In this document: positions 1-10,410 of the stretch, piece after piece
Numbering within the stretch: position 1 is the stretch's first letter
How the letters are laid out: every line of letters begins with the position of its first letter
Source: Cryptomeria japonica
Taxonomy: Eukaryota; Streptophyta; Pinopsida; Cupressales; Cupressaceae
Length of the DNA: 64,000 nucleotides
Reading direction: 5' to 3'
Assembly: GCF_030272615.1 (NCBI RefSeq)
Contig: NC_081413.1
Coordinates: 184,683,451-184,747,450 of the forward strand
The notes under the pieces: model-generated
What the model was told of the DNA's origin: nothing
Seen by the model: the letters and a program-made list of their open reading frames with translations, nothing else
Databases searched by the model: none
Made by a program: the position numbers and the translations under genes

Positions 1-1
1 A

Positions 2-127
2 TCTTTTAAGGAATTCAAAATATCTCATGTGTTGAGAAATGGGAACATGGCGGCAAATAGGTTGTTAAGGTGGGCAGTGTCATTAACAAAGGAGCAGGCG
101 GATTTCTATTGGGAAGATTTACATTAG
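2..127 (+). pseudogene. RNase H-like domain tail (fragment)
   Basis: An open frame enters from the left edge and stops at TAG 125-127, giving 41 codons. It contains the motif HVLRNGNMAANRL, which fits the last helix and catalytic-His region of plant RNase H-like domains (RVT_3 type, found in LINE retrotransposons and some host genes). The rest of the domain lies outside the window. The following bases to 502 show no recognisable coding, so this is probably the 3' end of a degenerate non-LTR element. The family is inferred from one short motif. Confidence 0.4.
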
Positions 128-502
128 ATTCAAATTAATAAAAATTGATGGATCGTACGCTACCAACTGCAAAAACAATTATGGAAATGTGTGTGCAGTT
201 GATGTGATGGAATGGGAGTACAATTTATAAGGCACCAAGGCTTTATTTGATGCAAATCCATTTGATATTAGTGTAAGGTGGCGTGAAGGGAGTTGGTGGT
301 GAAGTGAGGCAGGATGGAGGTGAACTTCACCTTGGTTACTCCCAAGCAACAGTTAGTGTTCTTGGGCCTGGTTTTAGAGAAGAGACTCTAAAGTGTTTTC
401 AAATTTGATGACCTATTGTTTGTATAGATTTTTGACATACTGTTTGGGGAAGAATTTATGAGAATGGAGCATTGATATCAAATAAATATCAACATTGTTT
501 CC

Positions 503-880
503 ATGATGGTGACACGGGGTCTAGAGCTGGAAAGTAAGGAGGGTGTCCAATGGGTCCTTAAGGAATGTGTGGACGAACATTGGACGTTTGGGCTGCGACT
601 GATTCTAGAATGGGCACATTTGAATGAAGGCCTTTTAGTTTTGAAGGGTGATTGGTTGAAAATTAGAGACCAAAACTCACAACTCCAACCTTTCATTTCG
701 TGGAGTGTGTTGAGCAATGTGGATGAAAGGAAAGCAAAAGCTTACTTTCAATGGGAGGCACTGAAAGACTACCTTCATGAGTGTGGACTAGACCGTGAGA
801 GTGTTGGTGTGATGAAAGAGCAAAAAGGGAAAGAGTGTGTAGAGGCAAAGCATGAGGATGATGGTGCAGTGAAGGAGTGA
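503..880 (+). CDS. hypothetical protein, 125 aa
   Basis: ATG-to-TGA frame of 125 codons. The product is charged, rich in Glu, Lys and Trp, with a strongly acidic/basic C-terminus and no signal peptide or membrane segment. It is not recognised. It lies 375 bases downstream of the RNase H-like tail and could be a decayed part of the same element or a chance frame. An overlapping reverse frame at 478-717 is shorter and equally unsupported. Codon bias cannot be judged from one ORF, so confidence that it is a real gene is low. Confidence 0.2.
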   Translation: MMVTRGLELESKEGVQWVLKECVDEHWTFGLRLILEWAHLNEGLLVLKGDWLKIRDQNSQLQPFISWSVLSNVDERKAKAYFQWEALKDYLHECGLDRESVGVMKEQKGKECVEAKHEDDGAVKE

Positions 881-2607
881 AATGGGAGAATCTAGATAGA
901 GTTCAAATTCAAAGAATATTGGGTCAATGGACCCCTGTGGGCAAGCAAAAAATAGGATTTATGAATAGTTTTTGTATAGTTTATATGGCTTTTTAAAAGT
1001 ATGTTTTCCCTTGTGATAGTCCTAAAAATAACTGCACAAGAATTTTCATATTTGAGCCAAAATATTGGTCGTTCTAGATTTTATTTTATCCTCTGTCAAA
1101 GTTCAAGGTCTAGGGTTTAGGGTTTGTGAATATTCGATTAAGTCTTGTGAAGAAAAAACCCTAAACTTGTTATATTTTGTCATTACCTTTTTTCCACTTA
1201 AGTCAAGGATCGGTTACCGTTGGCGGGGCCATTTTACTTCCTAAGCATTAAATCGTCTTCAATGGTCCCCTTATATTTTCCTAAGTCTAAAAATTTTAAG
1301 TATTTCAGTCGGTGGATAAAGTCAATTTAGATCTGATGGTCCGCACTTCCCCGTGGTTGAAAGTAGAGGGAAGATAAAGACCGCGACATCACGAGATGAT
1401 GCCACGTGTCTTCGGCGGAGAGGGGCAAGCTAGCGATTTGACTTCTCAAGACCTCATGTTACTGATTCTCGGGAGGTAAAGACCGATTTACTAATGGCTC
1501 CATCAATTTGCACATGTTTCAAATGGACGGTGATGTTATGATTTGGGTGAAAAGGTGCTTGATTTTTAGTTTGCAAAGGTTGGCAGGCACTGTGGTTGCA
1601 CGGTAAAGTGCGAACATATCTAATGGTCCTCATATCCCTGGGATAGAAGTTACAAGAAGTTTATGGACCGTAGCATCATCTGCTGAGTTTCAAATTGATT
1701 TTTAAAGGGTCATTAAAGGTATTGGTTGCCACCTGTGTGGGAAAGATAGGATGAACAAAATACAAGCTTGTCGACTTATAATAGATAGCGACAAGTTGAA
1801 ATTTTTGAATGTCGACTATTCCACGAGGGAGCTTGTGGAAGGTTTTTGTTGGGTCAAGGATTGATTAAAAAAGCAAGAACGATGTCCTAGGGGCATGAAA
1901 GGATTGGGATAGTTTCTGAGTTGGATATGGAGGATCACGGGTTCCCCGATGAAATCAGAGAGTGCTTGTTGATAGGGATTCTGAAGCAGAAAATTGTACA
2001 CTCAAGGAGGAATAAGATCATAACAAAATCATTCGCATAAGGTGAGCTTATGTAGGAGGTAGTGGATTGATGGCCTAGAGGTGATAGTGACCTAGGTTTG
2101 TAGGCATGATTACTAGAATCCATAGCTGGCAGGATGAGCAGAAAATATCGGGATGATGATTCTTCACATGAATGACCACCACTATTTTTTAGTTGAATTT
2201 CAGTTATAAATTTAGTAGGGTGGTGATTAATGGGTAGAAAAGGATACAAACTTCTTCATTTTTTGAGAGTGGTTTTTCATCAGTAAAGATGATGGTGTTT
2301 GAGCAGGATTATGCATGGAGTCGTTACATGTTTTTTGACATTAGATGGATGTTTTTTCTCTAGTATGAGGTTGCTCATTGTCACAGGGGTTGTGAAAGTT
2401 TGGAGGATTGTCAGAGGGGGCGTGAAAGCCTTTTCTTATCATAAAAAGCCACCCATGACATATTCTCTGTTCTCACTCTGCCAATAGCTGACAAAGTGTT
2501 TGATGAAGGAGCCCACAGGGAACTGAAGGAAAATGTTTTCTCTTAAGCTCCTCTTTCCACTTCCTCTGATCTGAGGCATAAAGGTTGGAGATCTTCCTCT
2601 AGTTTGA
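881..2607. other. unclassified non-coding stretch
   Basis: No gene recognised. It contains a short telomere-like run (two or three CTAGGGTTTAGGGTT units near 1110-1127) and a palindromic CACGTG G-box core near 1393. The interval 1850-2040 reads open on the plus strand with a single TAG and may be a decayed exon or ORF of unknown origin. Base composition is less AT-rich than most of the window. Confidence 0.4.
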
Positions 2608-2683
2608 GGGTGATTTTACTTCTTGCCAGGATCTAGTTTCCTTTTGGGTGATTTTACTTCTTGCCAGGATCTAGTTTCCTTTC
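2608..2683. repeat. 38-bp tandem duplication
   Basis: The unit beginning GGGTGATTTTACTTCTTGCC at 2608 is repeated essentially perfectly starting at 2646, a period of 38 bp. The near identity marks a recent local duplication. Confidence 0.9.
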
Positions 2684-3477
2684 CAGGAAGGGAAACACTG
2701 TGTAAAACAAAATGGGCATCTCAAAGTCCATCTGAAGGTGTCAGGGTGATAACGACATAGCTCAAGCATTTTTTTCTACCGACAATCAGTTGAAGATTTT
2801 GATTCCAGTTCATCTCGGGTACTAGCATATGATTAAGGAATATTTTGTAATAGAACTGTGTATGGCCTCCCTGGTTTAACTTTCTAGTGATGTGTGTCCT
2901 TAGGCCTAAAGCTTGTTGCTCCCTTGTTTTCTATAAAAGGGAAATCAAGGGCATAAGAAATGGTTCCAAAATCTCAGAAGAGGGTCTCTTTAGGTAGGTC
3001 CGATTGATAGGATTAGGTTCCAGTTTTGGGAAGTCATGGGAAAATAGCAGGGATTGTAATGTCATTTTGCAGAGCAAAAGTGTGAAATAGTTACCAGTTT
3101 CATATTTCAAGTGGGTTATTCTGTAAACGAAATGTTTTCTGTTATCTAATAGAAGATGGGTTTTGAAATTAATACAGATACAATTTCAAATCCTTACTCT
3201 CCTGTGTGTGACTTTATTTTCTTTTGAGTTAATGGAATCAAGGGTTTCATTTACTTATTGCATTGTTACGATGTATGTAGTTTTCCATTCTATGCTTTAA
3301 TCCAAGGGGTTAATTAAAATGCTTGAATGAAATTACGAAGAGATAATGCTTGTACTAGGATCTAATAAGTAGTTCAAGTAAGAAATAGCAAATAGAATGG
3401 TATTGTAAGGCAATATCGTTTACGGTCAAATTAGTTGTTTGATAAATTTATGTCAAGTTTTTAGTAATATTTCAAAG
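2684..3477. other. unclassified stretch with TATA-like box
   Basis: No gene seen. A good plant-type TATA motif (CTATAAAAGGG) lies at about 2931-2941, followed by AT-rich sequence. This arrangement would suit the promoter half of a solo LTR, but TG...CA termini with a target duplication could not be resolved. Confidence 0.3.
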
Positions 3478-3542
3478 ACTTTGTAGCCCAATGGTTAAGA
3501 CACTGGTATTTGCTACTAGATGTCATTAGGTTATCAATTTTT
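3478..3542 (+). repeat. tRNA-like remnant or SINE head
   Basis: A TAGCCCAATGG string at 3484-3494 matches a tRNA A-box (TRGYNNARNGG). GGTTATCAATT at 3529-3539 is a degenerate B-box (GGTTCRANNCC). Spacing is about 45 bp, normal for a pol III internal promoter. No cloverleaf with a paired acceptor stem can be drawn, so a decayed tRNA-derived SINE or tRNA pseudogene is more likely than a functional tRNA. Confidence 0.35.
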
Positions 3543-4144
3543 GTCTATTTTATTTGTGATTTGTCATAAATATTTTAAAATCAAGATATATTGCTAAGTT
3601 TTCATGTATTTCTGAGTTGTCCCACCCTTCTCATGCTCTAGGTAGGTTGAGGAGCACTAAAGGATTTTCCATCCTTGAGAATTCTCCCTTTTTGTTGAGC
3701 CTTTTCATGAGATCATGTGCTTTGTTTTAGTGAATCTTTGAGTGTGGTGTAGAGATCAAGAGATTCACTAAAGGGATTACCCTCCTAGGTCTTGCAGAGA
3801 CCAATGTATAGAAGGATTTGTAGGATCCTTGTCGCATTTGGTCCAAGCCTGAAGGATATTGATAGTTGGAAGCGGCTTTCCATAGGTATTCGGAGGAATC
3901 AGCTTGGTCTCTGCCTCTCGCAGTGTAAACCCATTATCGAGAACCAACACCTTGTACGTCTATATTTTGTTGATAACTGTAATTTTTGTATGAGAAGTTG
4001 AACGCAACAATGGCTTTTAGTATGTGTCATGTATATCTATATAGGGGCTTTGGTGTAATGGGGTGAATTATTGTTAAAAATCGATATGTTGGTCTATGCT
4101 GGAAGGATAATCAAGGTTTCAATGGTTGTTATAGTTTCAGACTT
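3543..4144. other. unclassified flank of CACTA element
   Basis: No recognised gene. A 69-codon plus-strand frame at 3792-4001 has no recognisable motif and is treated as chance. This sequence and that after 6139 would be contiguous before the CACTA insertion. Confidence 0.4.
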
Positions 4145-4223
4145 TTACACTAACTCATTTGACTGCAAAATCTGATGAAAGATGCATAATTTGATATTTC
4201 GTCAAATAATTAAAATTTATGCT

Positions 4224-4284
4224 TGACGTTCGTCGAAATTTCAACGAATATTTTCGACGAACATTCGTCGAAATTTGTCGATGA
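4224..4284. repeat. left subterminal CGACGAA repeats of CACTA element
   Basis: Several direct and inverted copies of TTCGTCGAAATTT-like motifs are packed into 61 bp (4231, 4255, 4264 and neighbours). Related but more decayed copies occur at about 5968-6050 near the other end. By analogy with En/Spm they are candidate transposase accessory-factor binding sites. Confidence 0.65.
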
Positions 4285-4604
4285 TTTATAAATGACTAAT
4301 TTGATCATCAGATAAAATACACAACTAAACATTAGATTTATGCTTGGACAATAGTTATATGTATATATGTATGTATGTACACATATATATGTATATGTAT
4401 ACGTATACATATATATGTGTATATATATAAAAATATATATCTTATAGCTTATATATATATAAATATATATTTTTTATATTTTAATATATATTTATATTTT
4501 TTAATATAAATAAATATATATTATATTCATATATATATTTATGTGTATATATATATGTATATGTGTGTATATATAAATATATATCTTTAATATAATATAT
4601 ATTT

Positions 4605-5402
4605 AAGCTACACCAAGTTATGGGTACCTAACATCATGGTCCCACACCATGATGCTAGTCATAATTAATTGTTTTAATTTCCATAAAAAACTTCTAGCCA
4701 CAATCCTAATGGGTTGTGCAAAGAATCTCATCCATTAGATTGTTTTAATCTCTACCATTGGATCTTAGGGCTTGAATGAAAAACCCTAACATTTATTATG
4801 ATGGAAAATAACCCTATTCTCTCATTTGAACATTTTCTCAAGCTTTCTAACCCTAGCCTCATCCATGGAAGCTATTGTTGCAGGTTTCTCAAAAGTGCTT
4901 TGGCTTCATCAAATAAGCTATGGAGATCAAAGATTTCACCCAATCAATTCTTATAGTATTTTTAAAACCCTAGATCTGATGTAATTTTTCTCTTATATTG
5001 TTTGCAGATTTCCAAGTTGGAAAGGAGTGGCGGCCATAGGCATTTGTGGGAGATCAAAATCTCTAGTTTATTTGTTTTGGGTTCGCACCAATTTTATTTT
5101 GAGTTTTTTTTTTCTTTCCCTAGATTGTTTTCTCAGTGAAACCCTAGATCTAATTTTTTGCATCTTTTCTTTCTTTTTGTAGATATCTCATAGGTGTGGA
5201 CTAGAAAAGAGTGGCAACCATGAAAAAATTATAGGGTTTTTGTTTCCTTTCAATTTGCGGGATTTATATTTTTTTATTGATTTTTTTATGGGAAGGGGTT
5301 TGAAATTCCCCTCCCTTTCAACCTTGCCATGAGGACTTGCAACCTCCATGGAGGTCGCAGCCCCATCATGGGTGTTGCAACCTCCATGGATGTCGCAGCT
5401 CC
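4605..5402. other. host-like internal segment of CACTA element with internal duplications
   Basis: This segment has more complex sequence than the AT-rich surroundings. A block with ACCCTAGATCT, a pyrimidine tract ending in GCAG/GTAG, then GAGTGGCGGCCAT or GAGTGGCAACCAT occurs twice about 180 bp apart (about 4970-5040 and 5143-5221). Another unit, TTGCAACCTCCATGGAGGTC, is repeated at about 5338 and 5377. The pyrimidine-AG patterns look like intron 3' ends, so it may be a captured, internally duplicated piece of a host gene. No open frame supports a protein. Confidence 0.35.
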
Positions 5403-5548
5403 AAAAAAAAAAAATTAATTAATTTTCTTTTAAAATAAATAAATAATATATATATTATATATATTATAATATGTTATATATATATACAATTTTTAATATA
5501 TTTTTTAGTATATATAGATATATGTATGTATGTTTGGTTAAATTTTTA

Positions 5549-5549
<1 letters not shown>

Positions 5550-5622
<73 letters not shown>
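5550..5622. repeat. (TA)n microsatellite
   Basis: 73 bp of uninterrupted TA dinucleotides inside the CACTA element. Shorter, interrupted AT/GT tracts flank it at 4360-4600 and 5430-5549. It is likely length-polymorphic. Confidence 0.97.
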
Positions 5623-5625
<3 letters not shown>

Positions 5626-5759
5626 CAATTTTTAATATTTTCTTATTTCAGCTACCTGATGGTAGCTTTATTCTTGTAATTACATTGTTTCAATAAAAAA
5701 TAAATTAAAGTTTAATTTTTTATATTAAATTTTAATAGTTTAAGTTCAAATTTATTTAA

Positions 5760-5921
5760 ACTAAATAAATGACCAGTTAACAACAATCAATGACTAAATA
5801 AATGACTACCATGACTAAATAAATGACCAGTTAACAACAATCAATGACTAAATAAATGACTACCATGACTAAATAAATGACTAGTTAACAACAATCAATG
5901 ACTAAATCAATGACTAAAAAG
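5760..5921. repeat. 54-bp tandem repeat, three copies
   Basis: Copies begin at 5760, 5814 and 5868, each starting ACTAAATAAATGACYAGTTA. The first two are almost identical and the third diverges at its end. Each unit contains a shorter internal repeat of TGACTAAATAAATGAC. Confidence 0.92.
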
Positions 5922-6234
5922 ACATTTAAAGAGAAATTGTACAATGTTTTGTGATTATTTTGGATGAACTTTTCGTCAATTTACCGATGAAAATCAGTTC
6001 CAATGATCGTGCCATCGTCCGACGATAATTCGTCAGAATTTCGACGTATATAAATTTCATTGAAAAAGCGACAAAAAATATTGTGATGAAAATTGTATGG
6101 GTGTTTCATCAGAATTTGGAGTCAAATACAGTAGTGTTAATATCAATGTAAACCTAAATTTTAAATATTAATAAAATTACTATATTACAGATTTAAAAAA
6201 TTAGATTTTTTTTACCAATACATGGTGAAAATAT

Positions 6235-6431
6235 TGTTGGAAATATGAGTTGATGTGTTGTTGTGCTTGTCATTGATGTCAAACTTGTTGTTCCAGTTTG
6301 GTCTAGAATGTATGTGGTGTAGAGTTATCTTGTTGTGTTGTTGGTGTAGTTGTTGTGTTGGTTGTTTTGGAAGTGCTTGGGTCTAAAATTTGTTATTGGT
6401 GTTGAATATTATTGTTATCTTTATTGGATAT
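6235..6431 (+). repeat. copia-1 5' LTR, truncated
   Basis: About 197 bp align clearly with the start of the 3' LTR (11950 onward), beginning TGTTGGAAATATGAG. Similarity stops after GGATATAGTTT, where gag coding begins. The remaining ~1 kb of LTR, the primer site and the gag start are deleted. Confidence 0.85.
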
Positions 6432-7096
6432 AGTTTGCATAGGGTGGTGCTAAGACTCTGGATGAGATAAAATCGAAGGAAGCTAATGCAAAAGCTAGAG
6501 CTACAATTATGAGTTGCATAAGTGATTTAGTGTTTGGAAAAGTAAAAGAATTGAAGGAAGCCAAAGTTGTGTTTGGCATATGAAGGTGACGCAAAGACAA
6601 AGTAGGCTAGGCTGATGAATTGAAGCAGAAGTATGAGTACTTGAGAATTCTTGAAGATGAAGGAGTTGAAAACTATAAATTCACAAAGTGACTGATCTTG
6701 TTGATGGCATTAGAGCTGCTAGAGGATATTTGGAGGAATGTGATGTTGTGCATAAGACCTCATTGACTTTGCCTAAATATTACAAGCTACAGAGATGTTC
6801 TATATAGGAGAGTAATGATTTGAACAAATATACTATTGATTAGCTTATTGGTACCTTAGCAGCCTATGAGATTTCAGAATTGGAGGAAGAGAAAAGAGAA
6901 AAGAGAGAAGCAACATTTAATGTTTCAAGATCTTATGATCTGAAATGCATTAGAGACCTAGATGAAGCTGAATCAAATTTTGTGAGAAGATTGCAATGAG
7001 ACATTGGGAAATATAAAGGTAAGTTACCTTTGAAATGCTTTTTTTGTGGTAGAATTGGACATCATGCTTCTAATTGCAAGTACAAAGAATATTATA
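6432..7096 (+). pseudogene. copia-1 gag remnant
   Basis: Broken frames give typical copia gag features: an ANAKARATIMSCISDLVFG block, a W/YEGD-K-like segment, and a CCHC zinc knuckle (C-X2-C-X4-H-X4-C) at 7036-7077. Frameshifts and stops are scattered throughout. The N-terminus is missing because of the LTR-to-gag deletion. Gag would form the virus-like particle and bind RNA through the knuckle. Confidence 0.75.
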
Positions 7097-7892
7097 AGAG
7101 ACCTGATGATGATGAGAAGAAGCACAAGTTTAGAAGATGCAATTTCAATAAAAAAGAAGAAGAAGGGATTGTGCTTTATTAAAGAACATACATCTGAAGA
7201 TGAAGTTGATGATGACTCGAATGAAGAATCTCCGTTTTTAGCAATTGAGGATAAGGAGAATGCTTTGGAGAAACCAGAAGATCAGAAGACCATTAAGACT
7301 ACATTGCATGCTAAGATAGAACCAAATACATGGATTATAGACTCTGGATGTTCAAATCATATGATCGATGACAAAGACATGTTTATTAATCTGAAGAAAT
7401 ATGATGGAGGATTTGTGAAGTTTGCTGGAAAAGATGATGCATCTATTCGAGGTATTGGAAGCATTTCAATTGATGGTACAAGCATAAGATTGATGATGTT
7501 TATTATGTTGAAGGGTTAATACATAGTTTGATAAGTGTTAGTCAAACGTGTAGAAAAGGGTATGAAGTTTTGTTTAGCAGTACCAGATGTGTGATTAGAA
7601 GGAAGAAGATTGGTTAAAGAGTTGCAGAAGAAATTAGAATGGGTGGAAATGTTTACTACATTAAAGATAAAGAGGAGAAAAAATGTTTTCTAATATAGAG
7701 TAATGAATGTTGGTTATGGCACAAGAGAATGGGGCATGTCAATTTTGATAACATGATCAAGATTTGCAGATCTAAAGTAATTAGAGATTTATCTAGACTT
7801 GTGAAGCCTACTAATACTATGTGCAAAGAATGTCAGTTGGGAAAGTAGCCAAAGAGAATATTAATGAATAAGGAATATTCCACTATGAAACC
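7097..7892 (+). pseudogene. copia-1 protease and pre-integrase remnant
   Basis: The aspartic protease active-site motif WIIDSGCSNHM lies at about 7330-7362 (DSG at 7340-7348), followed by the conserved copia region with FAGKDDASIRGIGSISIDG. After a frame break at about 7519, a pre-integrase zinc-finger remnant (HKRMGHVNF ... CKECQLGK) runs to 7850. Coding is interrupted at 7892 by the solo LTR and resumes at 9726. Protease would process the polyprotein; this copy is dead because of stops and frameshifts. Confidence 0.75.
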
Positions 7893-9720
7893 TGTTGACA
7901 TTTTTCATGTCACCCTGAGAGCCATGTAAACAATTGATATGAGATAACCTAATGGCTAAATAACCTTGCATGCTTTCGTAAGATCTAAACCCTAAACCCT
8001 AAAGGTTTCCTTCCTTAGTCTTCTTTGGCCTTGTTCTTTTCTTCCATTGACCGGCTCAGGTGGTCATATCACTTAATTCAATCAATTGGAGTGTCCCTTT
8101 TTCATTCTGGAACCAGCCTCATTCTACTCGCTACCTGCAAGGAGAAAGCTCTACTTCAGGAAGACATTTTTCATGTCTCATTGAAGTGCAATGTCTCTTA
8201 AATGGGCTCGTGATAGTGGGACAAGTAGGTGGAATTTTATCAGTCGAAGAGACATTTTTTATGTCTCTTTGAGGAGTGATGTCTCCTTGATGAATTCACA
8301 TGGGGAGATCGGCGAGCAGAAAGCTCTACTTCGGGAAGACATTTTCATGTCTCCTCGAAGTGCAATGTCTCTTTGATGACTCATGTGGATTGTGGTGGGA
8401 TTAGCAAGTGTTGGTTGATCAGAGAGACATTTTCCATGTCTCTTTGAAGGGGTTTCTCTTCTCGATGGGTTTGGCCTAAATGGTGGGGTCGACAAAACTT
8501 CATACGCAAGCGATAGCCATTCGATTTCATTGATGGGGAAATCGATGGCAGTGTTTCAATTGCCCATTATGAGGGATTTTTGGGTGTATCTCAACCATCT
8601 AGGATCGTGAAAATGGGTAGGATTGATGACCCAAATTCAAACTTCAAAGGATGAGTTCAAATTTCAATGATTGGTGGGGTGGTTGTCGACTTAATAGTTG
8701 AAAATCAGTTTTTGATCTCATCAATGATTCATATCTGATTTGATAGCACTCCAACCACCCCCAGCCAATGCAGGGTGATTTTCATTACTCTTGCGGGACT
8801 TTGTAGATGTTTCCCAAGGGTGCCCATACACATTTATGGCACACAAAAGACATTTGGCCTAATGAAGGATATCTATCACCATCCAAATGCAGGGCTCCCT
8901 TGATCTTCGAGAGATTGTTGTTTTTTTCTCAGGTGCAGTCGCATATCAAGGCTTCTCCCCAATTATATGAGACAATTTCAAACATGCAACAATCATATTC
9001 AATCTAACTTTTTTCACCTATAACCTAACCCTGGCTAGTTAGGGTTTCCAAACCCAATGTTCTATCTGAGTTATGCGTGACCTATAAAGGCAATTTTGTA
9101 TGATCTTCTCAGGGTTATTCTCCCTTCATTCTGATATAGAACTTTTTTTATGTATTTTTAATGATACCTTGTCTCTGTACCAATAAAGCTAGCTATTTTA
9201 CCTATTCCTAAGTTCATTTTACCTTGTGCAAATTATCTTGCCTTTGTTATGAATGTGTTCTTAATTTATTTTGTTTGATTTATATGTTGTATCATCTTTT
9301 ATTATGAGGATTGTCTATGGATATTTCAGTCATTCCCAGTACTCCATTAATCTATGATCTCAAATATGTCTTAGGGGATAATTAAGGATAGGAACGTATG
9401 TATGCTTAGGGTTGCTTCATTGATGTCTTGTGCAGTCATAGGTAGGAGAAAGAAACATATTTCAATCTTGGTGCATCACCTTTCATTTCCCTTACAATAT
9501 TCCTTCTCCCTTTTTCTCTGCAAGTAATTATAATAGGCTTAGTAGTAGATTTTACAAGTGTTGGATTGGTCCAACACTGCATCCTAATTGAAAAGGAAAT
9601 CAACCTTCCCCGGAGATTCAACCTCACATAAGAAAGGTCCCACATTTAGAGGTTTTTTCCATGTTTCACAAGGTTTTTGAACATTAGTGTTCAACAAGGG
9701 TGCAAACTTTTATGACAACA
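7893..9720. mobile_element. solo LTR inserted in copia-1
   Basis: The termini TGTTGACA (7893) and TGACAACA (9720) are inverted complements, with TG...CA ends. A perfect 5-bp duplication AAACC flanks it (7888-7892 and 9721-9725), and the integrase coding of copia-1 reads through when it is removed. Length is 1,828 bp, with no primer site or internal coding, so it is a solo LTR left by unequal recombination. The parent family is unknown, and the short ORFs inside have no recognisable motifs. Confidence 0.85.
8143..8440. repeat. hairpin-bearing repeats in solo LTR
   Basis: The palindrome GACAT-(4-5 nt)-ATGTC occurs at 8163-8177, 8251-8265, 8338-8351 and 8426-8440, and also at the LTR tip (7897-7911). 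The longer unit AAGCTCTACTTC(A/G)GGAAGACATTTT is repeated about 175 bp apart (about 8146 and 8320). This looks like internal amplification of a module that contains the LTR terminal palindrome. Confidence 0.8.
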
Positions 9721-10410
9721 AAACCTTTGGATTTGATTCATACAAACTTATGCAGACCTACAAGGACAAGAGGCTTAAATGGAGAAAGGTATTTCATATT
9801 ACTCATTGATGATTTTTCTAGAATGACTTGGGTTACATTTCTAAAGGATAAATTTGAGGCTTTTGATAGATTTAAAGTTTTCAAATCCATGGTTGAGAAT
9901 CAAGTTGATGTGAAGATTAAGTGCTTAAGATCAGATAGAGGTGGAGAATTTACTTCATGGGAATTTGATATTTTTTGTGAAATTCATGGGATTAGAAGGC
10001 CCTTTTTTGTTCTAAGGACTCCTCAACAGAATGGTGTTGTGGAAAGGAAGAATAGAACTATTATTGAGATGGCTAGTAATTTGTTAAATGATGCTAATCT
10101 GGCTAATGTGTATTGGAAAGAAGCAATACACATTGTTGTATATCTTCTTAACAAGGTGTAGATTAGAGTAAATCATACCAAAATCCCCTATGAGCTTTGG
10201 AATGAAAGGTTGCCTACTGTGAAGTACTCTAAGATCTTTGGAATCAAATGTTATATCAGAAGAGATGAATATAATCTTGGGAAATTTGACTCTATTGCAG
10301 ATGAAGGAATCTTTCTGGGATATGCTACAAATAGAAAAGCTTATATGTGTTTCAACAAAAGGTTGAACATAATAGTAGAAAGTAAAAATGTGAAGGTATG
10401 TGAATAATGG
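9721..10410 (+). pseudogene. copia-1 integrase remnant
   Basis: A 153-codon frame (9700-10161) carries the integrase core: LDLIHTNLCRP (first Asp region), LLIDDFSRMTWV, KCLRSDRGGEF (second Asp) and QQNGVVERKNRT (catalytic Glu). A TAG at 10159-10161 interrupts it, and the C-terminal GKFDSIADEGIFLGYATNRKAY block continues at 10210-10407. The frame formally begins inside the solo LTR; the true coding resumes after 9725. DDE residues are retained but the protein is broken by stops. Confidence 0.85.

Larger units (their letters stand above)
4148..6136. mobile_element. non-autonomous CACTA (En/Spm-type) DNA transposon
   Basis: The left end starts CACTAACTCATTTGACTGCA (4148) and the right end, read in reverse, starts CACTACTGTATTTGACTCCA (6136). 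Similarity continues into CAAAATCTGATGAAA / CAAATTCTGATGAAA. A 3-bp target duplication TTA flanks it (4145-4147 and 6137-6139), as expected for CACTA elements. Subterminal blocks near both ends are rich in TTCGTCG/CGACGAA-type motifs, which in this superfamily bind the accessory TNPA-type protein. Length is 1,989 bp. No transposase or TNPA-like frame is visible, so it must rely on a partner in trans. The interior is AT microsatellite plus some host-like sequence. Confidence 0.88.

Noticed and set aside
1105-1130. CTAGGGTTTAGGGTTT telomere-like string
   Set aside because: Only two or three units. Such runs are common in plant intergenic and 5' leader DNA and do not show an interstitial telomere array.
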